Shown here one piece after another: positions 33,547 to 41,309 of a stretch of 64,000 nt of DNA (positions are counted from its first letter, which is position 1; the number at the start of each line of letters is the position of its first letter). The stretch covers positions 164,915-228,914 of the forward strand of contig MEPO01000032.1 of NCBI GenBank assembly GCA_001769805.1. Direction: 5' to 3'. Both the position numbers and the translations under genes were made by a program. A model generated the notes under the pieces. The model saw nothing but the letters and a program-made list of their open reading frames with translations, did not search any database and was not told the origin of the DNA. The DNA is from Bdellovibrionales bacterium GWA1_52_35. Its GTDB lineage: Bacteria; Bdellovibrionota; UBA1018.

Positions 33547-35334
33547 ATGAAACAGCGTCTGAAGTTTCCCGTTCTGACCTCTGCGGCGATGACAGCCCTT
33601 CTTCTGCTCCCAAGTACCGGAACCCCATTCTCGAAAGCCCGAAAAACTCCGGTTCAAAACGGTTCCGAGAAAATTGCACACATCAGCTTACAATCGAGCA
33701 CCGAAACGGATGGGGTCCCGAAGCTCGATCAGGTACTCGACCGGGGACTCAACGGACTGCCCACCGATCCTTCAGTCCTGATCAAGCTCTATGAATTCGC
33801 CGAAAGATTTGTCGAAAGCAGGAAATCACGAACTTCACTGGAGTGCGAAAGCGTTGACCACCCGGTCAGTACTGACCCCTTCTGCAACCTTGTTCCTGAA
33901 GCAACGGCAAGCCTGAGCAGCGCCCAGCAGCGTTCTCCCAAGATACGGAAAGCCGAAGCCAGAAAACTTGCTCAGGACATGAAGCAGGAACGCTTTGAGG
34001 TCCTGCAAAACGTTCCCGAAGCCACCTTCATGTCAGTTTTGAAAACACTCACTCCGGGTGATTTTGAAAGTGTCGCCCACGCAGCGGTGAAGGCCCCCAC
34101 CTGCCCCAGCACGGCGCTCCTGACCGCACTCGGACTCAAGCTGGAAGAAAAACTTCCTGACCCGAAAATCCAGCAGCTTCTCAGCAAGGTATACGACCGG
34201 GCGCTCGCCTGCAGTCCCAACATTGCTGAAGATGGCTCCGCGATCAAATCCGCATACCGCTCGGGCTTGCTCAATGTTGCAGCGGGTGACTTTCAGAAAG
34301 CAGAAGAGCTTTTCGCCAAAATCGTCGCGACCCCTTCGGTCTTCCGTACGCGCATTCTTTACTGGAGACATTTCTGTGCCCAGAAACTCAACAACCCCAC
34401 GCTCCAGGACGAAACACGAAAAGCGCTCCTGAGAGAAGCCCCGCTCAGCCTGCATGGCCTCATGGTTTCCGGAACGAACCTGACACTTTCAACTCCGGGT
34501 CTGACCAATAGCGATGAACCTCGGGTATTTTTCCGCTCCAGATCTCGACCGGAACTCAATGCATCAATTCTTGCCGCAGAACTGATGCACGCTTCGAATC
34601 GTCCGGAGCTTGCCTATAAACTTCTGATCCCGGCACTCGATCCAGTTCTCGGTGCTGAACCGGAGTTCCAGATCTATGTTGCAGTTCTTCTCATGAGGTC
34701 CGGCGATGTTCTCAGGAAGTTCCAGCTCATAACGTCCGTATTCAGGGACAATCCCTCCTACATTTCTAATGCCAGCATGCGGATGCTCTATCCCCTGCGC
34801 TCTCTCGAACTGATGAACGATCTTTCAACCCTGGATCCCTTCCTGATAGTCTCGCTGATCCGGCAGGAAAGTGCCTTCAATCACAAGGCACGCAGTCCCG
34901 CGGGAGCCATGGGATTGATGCAACTGATGCCCACGACTGCCCGCAGAATGGAACGCCAGACTCCGAAACGTCGTCTCTATGATCCCCAAATCAATGTCCG
35001 GATCGGCGTGAAATACTTCAATCAGCTCATGGAGAAATATGACGGTTCCGCGGAGCTTGCGCTCGCCGCTTACAACGCGGGGCCTGCGCGCGTCAACGAT
35101 TGGGTGAAACGCTACCCGGTCGAAGACCGGATGCTTTTTGTCGACCTGATTCCGTTCCGGGAAACCCGTGAATATGTCGCCTCGATCGTGCGAAATTATT
35201 ATTTCTATCTAAAACTGTATGAACAGGAATGGCTGCGTCGCTCACCTCAGAACAAACCGTCTTTCGGAAAATCACCGCTTTTCAGCTTTGTGATTTTCAA
35301 CGAACCTTTGAAAGAAACCTCGAAAGTACGGTGA
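33547..35334 (+). CDS. Soluble lytic murein transglycosylase (SLT family)
   Basis: Cleaves peptidoglycan glycan strands to give 1,6-anhydromuramic acid ends, in the periplasm. The 595-residue protein has a signal-like N-terminus (LKFPVLTSAAMTALLLLPST), a long superhelical alpha domain (about 60-420) like the Slt70 U/L ring, and a C-terminal SLT domain (about 425-570): catalytic Glu441 in LIRQESAFN, AVGLMQLMP-type block seen as AMGLMQLMPTTA, and ALAAYNAGPARVNDW. It lies 76 bases after the ABC transporter gene and 6 bases before the aminotransferase gene. Firm call. Confidence 0.94.
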   Translation: MKQRLKFPVLTSAAMTALLLLPSTGTPFSKARKTPVQNGSEKIAHISLQSSTETDGVPKLDQVLDRGLNGLPTDPSVLIKLYEFAERFVESRKSRTSLECESVDHPVSTDPFCNLVPEATASLSSAQQRSPKIRKAEARKLAQDMKQERFEVLQNVPEATFMSVLKTLTPGDFESVAHAAVKAPTCPSTALLTALGLKLEEKLPDPKIQQLLSKVYDRALACSPNIAEDGSAIKSAYRSGLLNVAAGDFQKAEELFAKIVATPSVFRTRILYWRHFCAQKLNNPTLQDETRKALLREAPLSLHGLMVSGTNLTLSTPGLTNSDEPRVFFRSRSRPELNASILAAELMHASNRPELAYKLLIPALDPVLGAEPEFQIYVAVLLMRSGDVLRKFQLITSVFRDNPSYISNASMRMLYPLRSLELMNDLSTLDPFLIVSLIRQESAFNHKARSPAGAMGLMQLMPTTARRMERQTPKRRLYDPQINVRIGVKYFNQLMEKYDGSAELALAAYNAGPARVNDWVKRYPVEDRMLFVDLIPFRETREYVASIVRNYYFYLKLYEQEWLRRSPQNKPSFGKSPLFSFVIFNEPLKETSKVR

Positions 35335-35340
35335 TCCAGA

Positions 35341-36540
35341 ATGGTCGTCCCAAGCCTGTCCATCACCTCTGATTTCCGCAAAGCCTTTGACCTGGATCCA
35401 GCCCTGATTTACCTGAACTCCGGCACGTTTTCGATTTCACCACGAATGGTTCTCAAGGCGCAGATCGAGTATCAGAAAGATTTTGAACGCAATCCCACAG
35501 CCTCGCTCATGGAAGCCTGGGGAAGGGTCTGGCGAATCCAGAAACTGCTGGCGGAATACTTTAATACCGTGCCTGAAAACCTTTTTTTGAGGCCCAATGT
35601 CACAGCCGCGATGAACGATTTCATCTCTCAAATTCCATTGCCCCGGGGAACAGAGATCGCGACGACGGATCTTGAATACGGCGCAATCGTCAATATCTGC
35701 CGCGCGCGAGCCGAGAAAGATAAATTCACTCTTCGGACTATTTCAGTTCCTGCCTCCGCCAACCATACCGACGAACTCGTCAGCCACATCGTGGAGCAGC
35801 TGAACGACAGGACCGCGCTGCTCATGATCAGCCACATTATGACAGGTACCGGCCTGATCCTGCCTCTGAAGGAACTCGCCGCGGAACTCCGCAAGCGCGA
35901 CATCATTCTCGCGGTGGACGGCGCACATGGTCCTGGAGCACTGCCGCTGGATTTCAATCAGCTCCTGGATCTCGATTTTTACGGCGGCAATCTGCATAAA
36001 TGGTTTCTGGGCCCCAAAGGAACTGCATTCGGCTGGGTAAATCCCCGTCATCACGAAGCGCTCGACCCCCTGTATACCGGCTGGACAACTTACGAACCGG
36101 CACCGCCCGCTTTTAGGAATTTTGCCCCGGGCAGTCACTTCGCCCGCAAGATGCTCCACTCCGCCTGCCAGAATTTCGGACCCTACTTTGCGCTGGAAGA
36201 CTCACTCCGCTACTGGACCGAAATGGGTGCGGCAAGTATCTACTCGGAATTGAAACGTCTTCAGACCCAACTGGAATCAAAGATTTTTGCGAAAACCGGC
36301 TGGAAGTCCATTTCACCCTCCGATCCGGCACTCCGAGGACCTCTTCTGACCTACGTCCCGCCCGGCCTTCACGTGGCCGAGGCAGGACCACTCATGGAAA
36401 ACCTTCGCAGCCAGCACGGTCTTCAAGTAGCCATTCCGGGCATCAAAGGTGTTCCCTGCCTGCGCCTCTCACCGCATATTTACAACACGGATGAGGAACT
36501 CGAGCGCGCGGTCACAATTCTGGCCTCAGTATTCGAATAG
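35341..36540 (+). CDS. Class V aminotransferase (isopenicillin-N epimerase/cysteine desulfurase-like)
   Basis: 399-residue PLP enzyme of fold type I. The PLP lysine is Lys220 in YGGNLHKWFLGPKGTAFGW, the aspartate that binds the pyridine nitrogen is in LAVDGAHGPGAL, and the N-terminal block ALIYLNSGTFSISP is typical. The GNxHKW context, rather than HK in a desulfurase loop, fits the isopenicillin-N epimerase-like branch; no catalytic cysteine loop of NifS type is visible. Substrate unknown. It begins 6 bases after the transglycosylase stop and its last codons overlap a set of three 11-bp tandem repeats shared with the convergent gene. Confidence 0.9.
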   Translation: MVVPSLSITSDFRKAFDLDPALIYLNSGTFSISPRMVLKAQIEYQKDFERNPTASLMEAWGRVWRIQKLLAEYFNTVPENLFLRPNVTAAMNDFISQIPLPRGTEIATTDLEYGAIVNICRARAEKDKFTLRTISVPASANHTDELVSHIVEQLNDRTALLMISHIMTGTGLILPLKELAAELRKRDIILAVDGAHGPGALPLDFNQLLDLDFYGGNLHKWFLGPKGTAFGWVNPRHHEALDPLYTGWTTYEPAPPAFRNFAPGSHFARKMLHSACQNFGPYFALEDSLRYWTEMGAASIYSELKRLQTQLESKIFAKTGWKSISPSDPALRGPLLTYVPPGLHVAEAGPLMENLRSQHGLQVAIPGIKGVPCLRLSPHIYNTDEELERAVTILASVFE

Positions 36541-36560
36541 TATTCGCCTAGTATTCGAAT
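36528..36560. repeat. Three tandem 11-bp repeats spanning two convergent stop codons
   Basis: AGTATTCGAAT, AGTATTCGCCT and AGTATTCGAAT lie end to end at 36528-36538, 36539-36549 and 36550-36560. They encode the last residues and stop of both the aminotransferase (plus) and the TGS-uridine kinase (minus). The core ATTCGAAT is palindromic. Confidence 0.8.
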
Positions 36561-38194
36561 GAACTTCCACCTAGGAACTCCCGCAGCAATGAATGCCTCG
36601 GCACCACGTCCATGGGAATTGGAAGAAAATACGATAAAAACTTCTTCAGCCGTACCGCCTCGCCGTAGGCCGGCGACTCATGGGGAACTGCATCGAGAAG
36701 TGGTTCCACTCCGGGTTTGAGAGCCGCGAATTCGTAAAAGAGAGCGGTATTGAAAAACACATCCGCCTCTTCCTGGAACGGAAACACATGTCTGGTCTCG
36801 CCTTCCCGTACGGAGGGCCAGCGCAGGATCGTCTGTGCGGCAGAGTAGCTGCGGAATTGATGATCCCGGAGCATGCGCCGGAGAATGCGGATATCCGTCG
36901 TCGGAATGCGGTTGTGACTGTCGAGCGGAATTTCTGTCAGTGGACTGACGTAGATTTTGAAGACGCTCCCCTTGGGCAATGAAGACGAAAAGAGCGGATT
37001 CAACCCATGAATGCCCTCAACAATGACCACGTTATCTTCACTCGGCTTGATTGTCTTGCCGGACATGCCACTCGTACCGGTTTTGAAATCATACCGCGGA
37101 AGTTCGGTCTCCTCACTGGCGACAATCGCCTTCAGATTCTTGAGGAAGAGTTCAATATTCATCGCATGCGGCGACTCGAAGTCGTGATCACCATTGGCTG
37201 ATTTCGGTGTCTTGTCCCGGTCCAGGAAATAGTCATCCATCGATATCAGAAGCGGCTTCAGACCGTTGATCCGCAACTGCATGGCCAGACGTTTCACAAA
37301 CGTGGTCTTGCCCGAGGCGGAAGGCCCGGACAGCAGGATGACCTTGGTCTGCTTGCGCTTGAAAATCGTATCGGCAATCTGCGCAATTTTCTTTTCGTGG
37401 AAAGCTTCCGCTAGAAGCACGAATTCCGTGTAACGTTCACTGCGAATCAGGGAATTCAGCATGCCAACATCCTCGACATCGAGGATCTGGCGCCACTTCA
37501 GGGTTTCCTTGAAAACGTCATAAAGCTTCTTGTTCTTCTTGGCACGAACGAGCTTGTTCGGATTCGAAATGGACGGGAGATGCAGAATCATCCCGTGATC
37601 ATGTGGAGTGAGAGAAAACGTCTTGATATAGCTCGTGGTGGGCGCCAGATAGCCGTAGAAATAATTCAATTGCCCGTCCAGCTTGTAGATACTGGCTTTC
37701 GGGGCGTTGCGATAGCTCAGCAACCTGGCCTTGTCTTCCCGGCCTGAGCTGCGGAAGGTTTCGATCGCTTCGGCAATCGGCACTTCCTCACGCGTGAAGG
37801 GCAGATCCAAAGCCACAATTTCCTGCATCCGGTGCTCAACCGCTTTCACAAATTGAGGGGAAATTTCGAACCCGGAAATCTCGACGTACAAACCATTGGC
37901 AATGGGATGAAGGATTTTGATCCTCGCATCCGGCGCAAGGTCATGCACGGCTTTGATCAGAATGAACGAGGCGCTCCGCTGATAAATGCGGATTCCATCC
38001 AGATGCTCCAGGCCAACGAGGCGGACTTCGGAATCCTGCTCCACGGTCGTACTGAGTTCCCGCATTTTGTTATCAACGTACGCGGCGAACACGGCCTTTT
38101 GTGCCGGATTGGCAATGAGTTTGATCACTTCCGAAAGAGTCGTTCCCCGACTCACTTTGATTTCCGAATCATCCACTTTCAATGTCACTGACAC
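36548..38194 (-). CDS. TGS-domain uridine kinase-like protein
   Basis: 548 residues in three parts: an N-terminal TGS domain (about 1-65), a second domain resembling the editing-associated (SAD) region of threonyl-tRNA synthetase (about 75-250, but without a synthetase core), and a C-terminal uridine-kinase/phosphoribulokinase P-loop domain: GPSASGKTT at 290-298, ISMDDYFLDRD, and VIVEGIHGLNP. The combination is a known but poorly understood bacterial family; whether it phosphorylates uridine has not been settled to my knowledge. The gene is convergent with the aminotransferase, seven bases apart. Confidence 0.88.
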   Translation of the reverse strand: MSVTLKVDDSEIKVSRGTTLSEVIKLIANPAQKAVFAAYVDNKMRELSTTVEQDSEVRLVGLEHLDGIRIYQRSASFILIKAVHDLAPDARIKILHPIANGLYVEISGFEISPQFVKAVEHRMQEIVALDLPFTREEVPIAEAIETFRSSGREDKARLLSYRNAPKASIYKLDGQLNYFYGYLAPTTSYIKTFSLTPHDHGMILHLPSISNPNKLVRAKKNKKLYDVFKETLKWRQILDVEDVGMLNSLIRSERYTEFVLLAEAFHEKKIAQIADTIFKRKQTKVILLSGPSASGKTTFVKRLAMQLRINGLKPLLISMDDYFLDRDKTPKSANGDHDFESPHAMNIELFLKNLKAIVASEETELPRYDFKTGTSGMSGKTIKPSEDNVVIVEGIHGLNPLFSSSLPKGSVFKIYVSPLTEIPLDSHNRIPTTDIRILRRMLRDHQFRSYSAAQTILRWPSVREGETRHVFPFQEEADVFFNTALFYEFAALKPGVEPLLDAVPHESPAYGEAVRLKKFLSYFLPIPMDVVPRHSLLREFLGGSSFEY

Positions 38195-38229
38195 AAGTCA
38201 CCCCTCCCAAGCCCTGGCAAAGCCCCCCG

Positions 38230-39096
38230 TTATCCGGAGGTCGTCATCACTTTTTGCTGATCGAGTTTATTATAATCCAATTCAGAGCCAAACATGCTGT
38301 GGGGAATCAGATAAACACCCCACATCACAAAGACGGCGGCCAGAACCCAGCGTGCGGGCTTCCTGGCCAGATGAAGCATTGCGAGCGCCAGCAACCAGAC
38401 TATCCAGGCGATCAGGGTTTTATTGTCAGTGAGATCTGTTCCATAAGGCCAGCCGGTCCAGAGCGCGCCGAAGGCGTAGAGCTGCACCACGGGGCCCAGA
38501 AACATTCCGCCGAAACTGAATAGCCCGACGGTCCAATAGGCAAGCTTCTTGAGTTCCGTCGGCTTCACCAGCGCCTGAATGCCCGTCCGGGTGGCCAGCA
38601 ACATTGCCGCGAACATGGCGATCACGTGCGGAACGAGAATGAACGGAGGGACTTTGCCCTTGAAGCGAATGACAATTCCTTTTTCATCGGGAAGGACCGC
38701 ACTGATGGTCGCACCGGTTTGCAGTGCCTCAAGTTTGATCCGGTACTGAAGTTTACCCGCCGGTGGCTGCCCCGGAAGAAAGCCCTGAAGTTCCCCATTC
38801 GCGAAGGTCATTGCAACAGCCGTCCAGGCGTCACTGGTTTTGAAGCGCTTCCATTCCAGAGTCCCCTGCCATGAATTGTCCGGAACCTTGAGCTGCACGG
38901 AATGGTTGTCGTTGCCGCTATGGCTTCGGTCGAATTTATAGCGGACCGTCTGCTCTCCCGCCGGAAGCTGCAGGACCGTCTTGCCTTTCAAAGCATACGT
39001 CGGGCCGGTCATCCGCTGATAAATTGCCAGGCTGAGTGTGAGCAGCGCGGCAAGGGCCCAAAGAAACGCATTATTCTTTATGAAGTTTTTGTTCAT
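38230..39096 (-). CDS. Membrane protein of unknown function
   Basis: 288 residues. One helix near residues 10-27 is followed by an exported beta-rich domain (about 28-150, including TVRYKFDRSHSGNDNHSVQL) and then four helices (about 151-270: PPFILVPHVIAMFAAMLLAT, YWTVGLFSFGGMFLGPVVQL, IAWIVWLLALAMLHLA, WVLAAVFVMWGVYL). No family is recognised. The layout suggests an inner-membrane protein with a periplasmic domain. It lies 35 bases after the start of the TGS-kinase gene and shares its direction, and diverges from tnaA. Confidence 0.8.
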   Translation of the reverse strand: MNKNFIKNNAFLWALAALLTLSLAIYQRMTGPTYALKGKTVLQLPAGEQTVRYKFDRSHSGNDNHSVQLKVPDNSWQGTLEWKRFKTSDAWTAVAMTFANGELQGFLPGQPPAGKLQYRIKLEALQTGATISAVLPDEKGIVIRFKGKVPPFILVPHVIAMFAAMLLATRTGIQALVKPTELKKLAYWTVGLFSFGGMFLGPVVQLYAFGALWTGWPYGTDLTDNKTLIAWIVWLLALAMLHLARKPARWVLAAVFVMWGVYLIPHSMFGSELDYNKLDQQKVMTTSG

Positions 39097-39147
39097 GTCG
39101 CTCTTTCACCTTTGTATCTCCCGGGAGTTTAAAGGATTTAGATTAAA

Positions 39148-39195
39148 ATGCAAACAAACGCTTTCTCAAAACGACGACGTCAGGTAGATTTCTGA
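39148..39195 (+). CDS. Possible 15-residue leader peptide upstream of tnaA
   Basis: A frame from ATG 39148 encodes 15 residues (with the basic run KRRR) and its TGA ends one base before the tnaA ATG. The layout resembles the TnaC leader of enteric tna operons, but there is no tryptophan codon, and the ribosome site (AAAGGA) is rather far upstream. A small hairpin (GTCAG 39179-39183 with CTGAC 39192-39196) overlaps the junction. Confidence 0.3.
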   Translation: MQTNAFSKRRRQVDF

Positions 39196-39196
39196 C

Positions 39197-40570
39197 ATGC
39201 AGCACCGGACTATCATTGAACCCTTTAAAATCAAAATCACCGAACCCCTTGCGATTCACACCCGCGAAGAGCGCTTAAGCGCCGCCGAAAAAGCGGGATA
39301 CAATCTATTCCTCGTTCCCGCTGAAATGGTGACGTTCGACTTTCTGACGGATTCCGGAACGACGGCCATGAGCGCAGCCCAGTGGGCGGCCATGATGGTC
39401 GCCGACGAAAGCTATGCCGGTTCGCGAAGTTTTCATAAATTCGATGCCGTTGTTAAAAACCTGACCGGCTACTCGCATGTCATTCCCACGCATCAGGGTC
39501 GAGCATCCGAGCGCCTCCTTTTTTCCTTACTGGTCAAAAAAGGTTCCATGATCCCTTCGAACAATCATTTCGACACGACCCGCGCGAATATCGAACAGCT
39601 CGGCGGTGAAGCCGTGGATCTGGTCATCGATGAAGGTCGGCAGCCGGCGAACCTTCATCCTTTCAAAGGCAACATCGATCTCCAGAAGCTCGAGCGTTTT
39701 TGTGAGGCCAATCACGACCGGATTCCCGTGGGGATGATGACGATCACGAACAATACCGGCGGTGGCCAACCCGTCTCGCTTGAAAATCTCAAAGGCGCCG
39801 CCCGGATCTACAAAAAATACGGAATTCCGTTCATTCTGGATGCCTGCCGGTTTGCCGAGAACAGTTATTTCATCAAATTGCGAGAGGAAGGCCAGAAGCA
39901 AAGACCTGTTCGCGACATCGCCCAGGAAACTTTTTCGGTCGCTGACGGCTGTATGATGAGCGCCAAGAAAGACGGTCTTGTCAATATCGGTGGCTTCATT
40001 GCCCTCAAAGACAATCGCTGGCTCGATCACCTCAGAAGTTCTTTGATTTTGACCGAAGGTTTCCCGACCTATGGTGGACTTGCCGCGCGTGATCTCGAGG
40101 CTCTCGCCGTCGGTCTCGAAGAAGTTCTCAGCGAAGATTATCTGGCATACCGGATTGCCGTGAGCCGCTACATGGGTGAGAAACTCAATGAAGCCGGCAT
40201 TCCCACGGTACAGCCTGCCGGAGGGCATGCGGTGTACATCGATGCCAAAACCTTCCTGCCGCATATTCCGTCGGAACATTTTCCGGGTCAGGCCCTGGTC
40301 GTCGAACTCTTCCTGGCTGAAGGGATTCGTTCCTGCGAGATCGGCTCAGCCATGTTCGGCAAGTACGTGGACGGTAAGTTTCAGCCCGCCGCGATGGAGC
40401 TGGTGCGCCTGGCCTTCCCCCGGAAGGTCTATACCCAGAGCCATTTTGATTACATTCTCGAAGGGCTGGCGGATCTGGCCGGACGCAAGGAGAAGATGCG
40501 AGGAATGCGGCTGGTGTACGATCCACCGTTTTTAAGGCATTTCACCGCGCATTTTGAGCCGCTGGGCTAG
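39197..40570 (+). CDS. tnaA: Tryptophanase (beta-eliminating lyase)
   Basis: PLP enzyme that splits L-tryptophan to indole, pyruvate and ammonia. 457 residues, full length. Family blocks: LTDSGTTAMSAAQWAAMM, VIPTHQGRASERLL, and the PLP lysine in MSAKKDGLVNIGGF (Lys258, next to Lys257). It must be told from tyrosine phenol-lyase. The phenol-lyase arginine that binds the tyrosine hydroxyl is replaced here (GIRSCEIGS, with isoleucine at that place), and the C-terminus reads LRHFTAHF with the histidine seen in tryptophanase where phenol-lyase has phenylalanine. Both favour tryptophanase. No tnaB permease is adjacent. Family certain; choice of tryptophanase fairly sure. Confidence 0.88.
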   Translation: MQHRTIIEPFKIKITEPLAIHTREERLSAAEKAGYNLFLVPAEMVTFDFLTDSGTTAMSAAQWAAMMVADESYAGSRSFHKFDAVVKNLTGYSHVIPTHQGRASERLLFSLLVKKGSMIPSNNHFDTTRANIEQLGGEAVDLVIDEGRQPANLHPFKGNIDLQKLERFCEANHDRIPVGMMTITNNTGGGQPVSLENLKGAARIYKKYGIPFILDACRFAENSYFIKLREEGQKQRPVRDIAQETFSVADGCMMSAKKDGLVNIGGFIALKDNRWLDHLRSSLILTEGFPTYGGLAARDLEALAVGLEEVLSEDYLAYRIAVSRYMGEKLNEAGIPTVQPAGGHAVYIDAKTFLPHIPSEHFPGQALVVELFLAEGIRSCEIGSAMFGKYVDGKFQPAAMELVRLAFPRKVYTQSHFDYILEGLADLAGRKEKMRGMRLVYDPPFLRHFTAHFEPLG

Positions 40571-40626
40571 GTTTTGCGATTCGAAATATCTTGCTTGCGA
40601 AGTCTACAAAATCTAAACTGCCTTTC

Positions 40627-40995
40627 ATGTCGAAAAATTATTACTTTTGCTTATTCGCGTTGGCTTTAACTATGGGTTGTGCGACTCCAACTTCCGCAAG
40701 CCGCTTAGTGAAGATCGTCGATCCCAGTGAACTTGCAGGTGTTAAGGGAAAATGTGAATATGTTGGGCTTGTGTCTGGTTCGGGTGAAGGACCGGATGCC
40801 TCAACTGGCAAGTCTTACGCCCTCATCGATATGAAAAACAAAGCAGCAGAAATGAAAGCGAACGTGGTCGTCAGTAAGCTCGAAGCTGAGAGATTCTCTT
40901 CCGGTGTTTTAGCTCCAACTTCACAACTAAAAGGGCAGGGATTTTTCTGCCATCCTGATCTCATGCCCAAATTTACTGATGCGGAAGGCCTTTAG
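40627..40995 (+). CDS. Small lipoprotein, DUF4156-like
   Basis: 122 residues from the ATG at 40627. Signal peptide SKNYYFCLFALALTMGC ends in a lipobox (LTMGC). The mature part, with KCEYVGLVSGSGEG, NKAAEMKANVVVSKL and a late cysteine in GFFCHP, resembles small DUF4156-type enterobacterial-like lipoproteins with one disulfide; this is a weak similarity. A longer in-frame start at 40591 is not compatible with the signal peptide. It follows tnaA by 56 bases. Function unknown. Confidence 0.75.
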   Translation: MSKNYYFCLFALALTMGCATPTSASRLVKIVDPSELAGVKGKCEYVGLVSGSGEGPDASTGKSYALIDMKNKAAEMKANVVVSKLEAERFSSGVLAPTSQLKGQGFFCHPDLMPKFTDAEGL

Positions 40996-41309
40996 ACTAA
41001 ATCACAGTTCTTCCAGCTTTGCCCGATCGAGAACTTCGATGCTGGCCACGGCGTTTTTAAGATCACACTTTGTGATCTTAAAAACGCGGATCTTGATCCA
41101 ACGCTTTCAGACTGTCCTCTTTCTGCAATTCGAGAAATTTCTGTCCTCCCCAGCCCGCAGAAGGTTCACGCAAGGGGATCGCTCTTATCCCCCCAACAAA
41201 TCTGTGAAGAGTTGCCCGCATGAAGGCCGGTCCTGAGCTTGCACTACATAGACGCCCAAAACGAATGATAGTAAATAAAAAGGCATGTACAGAGCTTCCC
41301 CCAAATTTT
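40996..41309. other. Intergenic region with a long inverted repeat
   Basis: The 314 bases between two convergent units hold a perfect 17-bp inverted repeat (41051-41087) and no gene I can support. On the minus strand, a frame of about 36 codons ending at the TGA near 40997 reads well (...NAVASIEVLDRAKLEEL), but has no good start and may be a gene remnant. Confidence 0.5.
41051..41087. terminator. Perfect 17-bp inverted repeat, possible bidirectional terminator
   Basis: The 17 bases at 41051-41067 (GCGTTTTTAAGATCACA) are exactly complementary to 41071-41087, with a three-base loop CTT. The stem is long and AT-rich, with the T-run inside the stem rather than after it, so it is not a textbook intrinsic terminator. 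It sits between convergent genes, where a bidirectional stop would be expected. Confidence 0.5.

Noticed and set aside
36528..36560. The tandem 11-bp units as the start of a CRISPR array.
   Set aside because: The units are contiguous with no spacers and there are no cas genes.
39197..40570. Tyrosine phenol-lyase as the identity of the beta-eliminating lyase.
   Set aside because: The hydroxyl-binding arginine is absent (GIRSCEIGS) and the C-terminal LRHFTAHF has the tryptophanase histidine.
40979..41236. An 85-codon plus-strand frame in the gap after the small lipoprotein.
   Set aside because: It overlaps the lipoprotein end, runs through the perfect inverted repeat, has no ribosome site and an unlike-protein composition.
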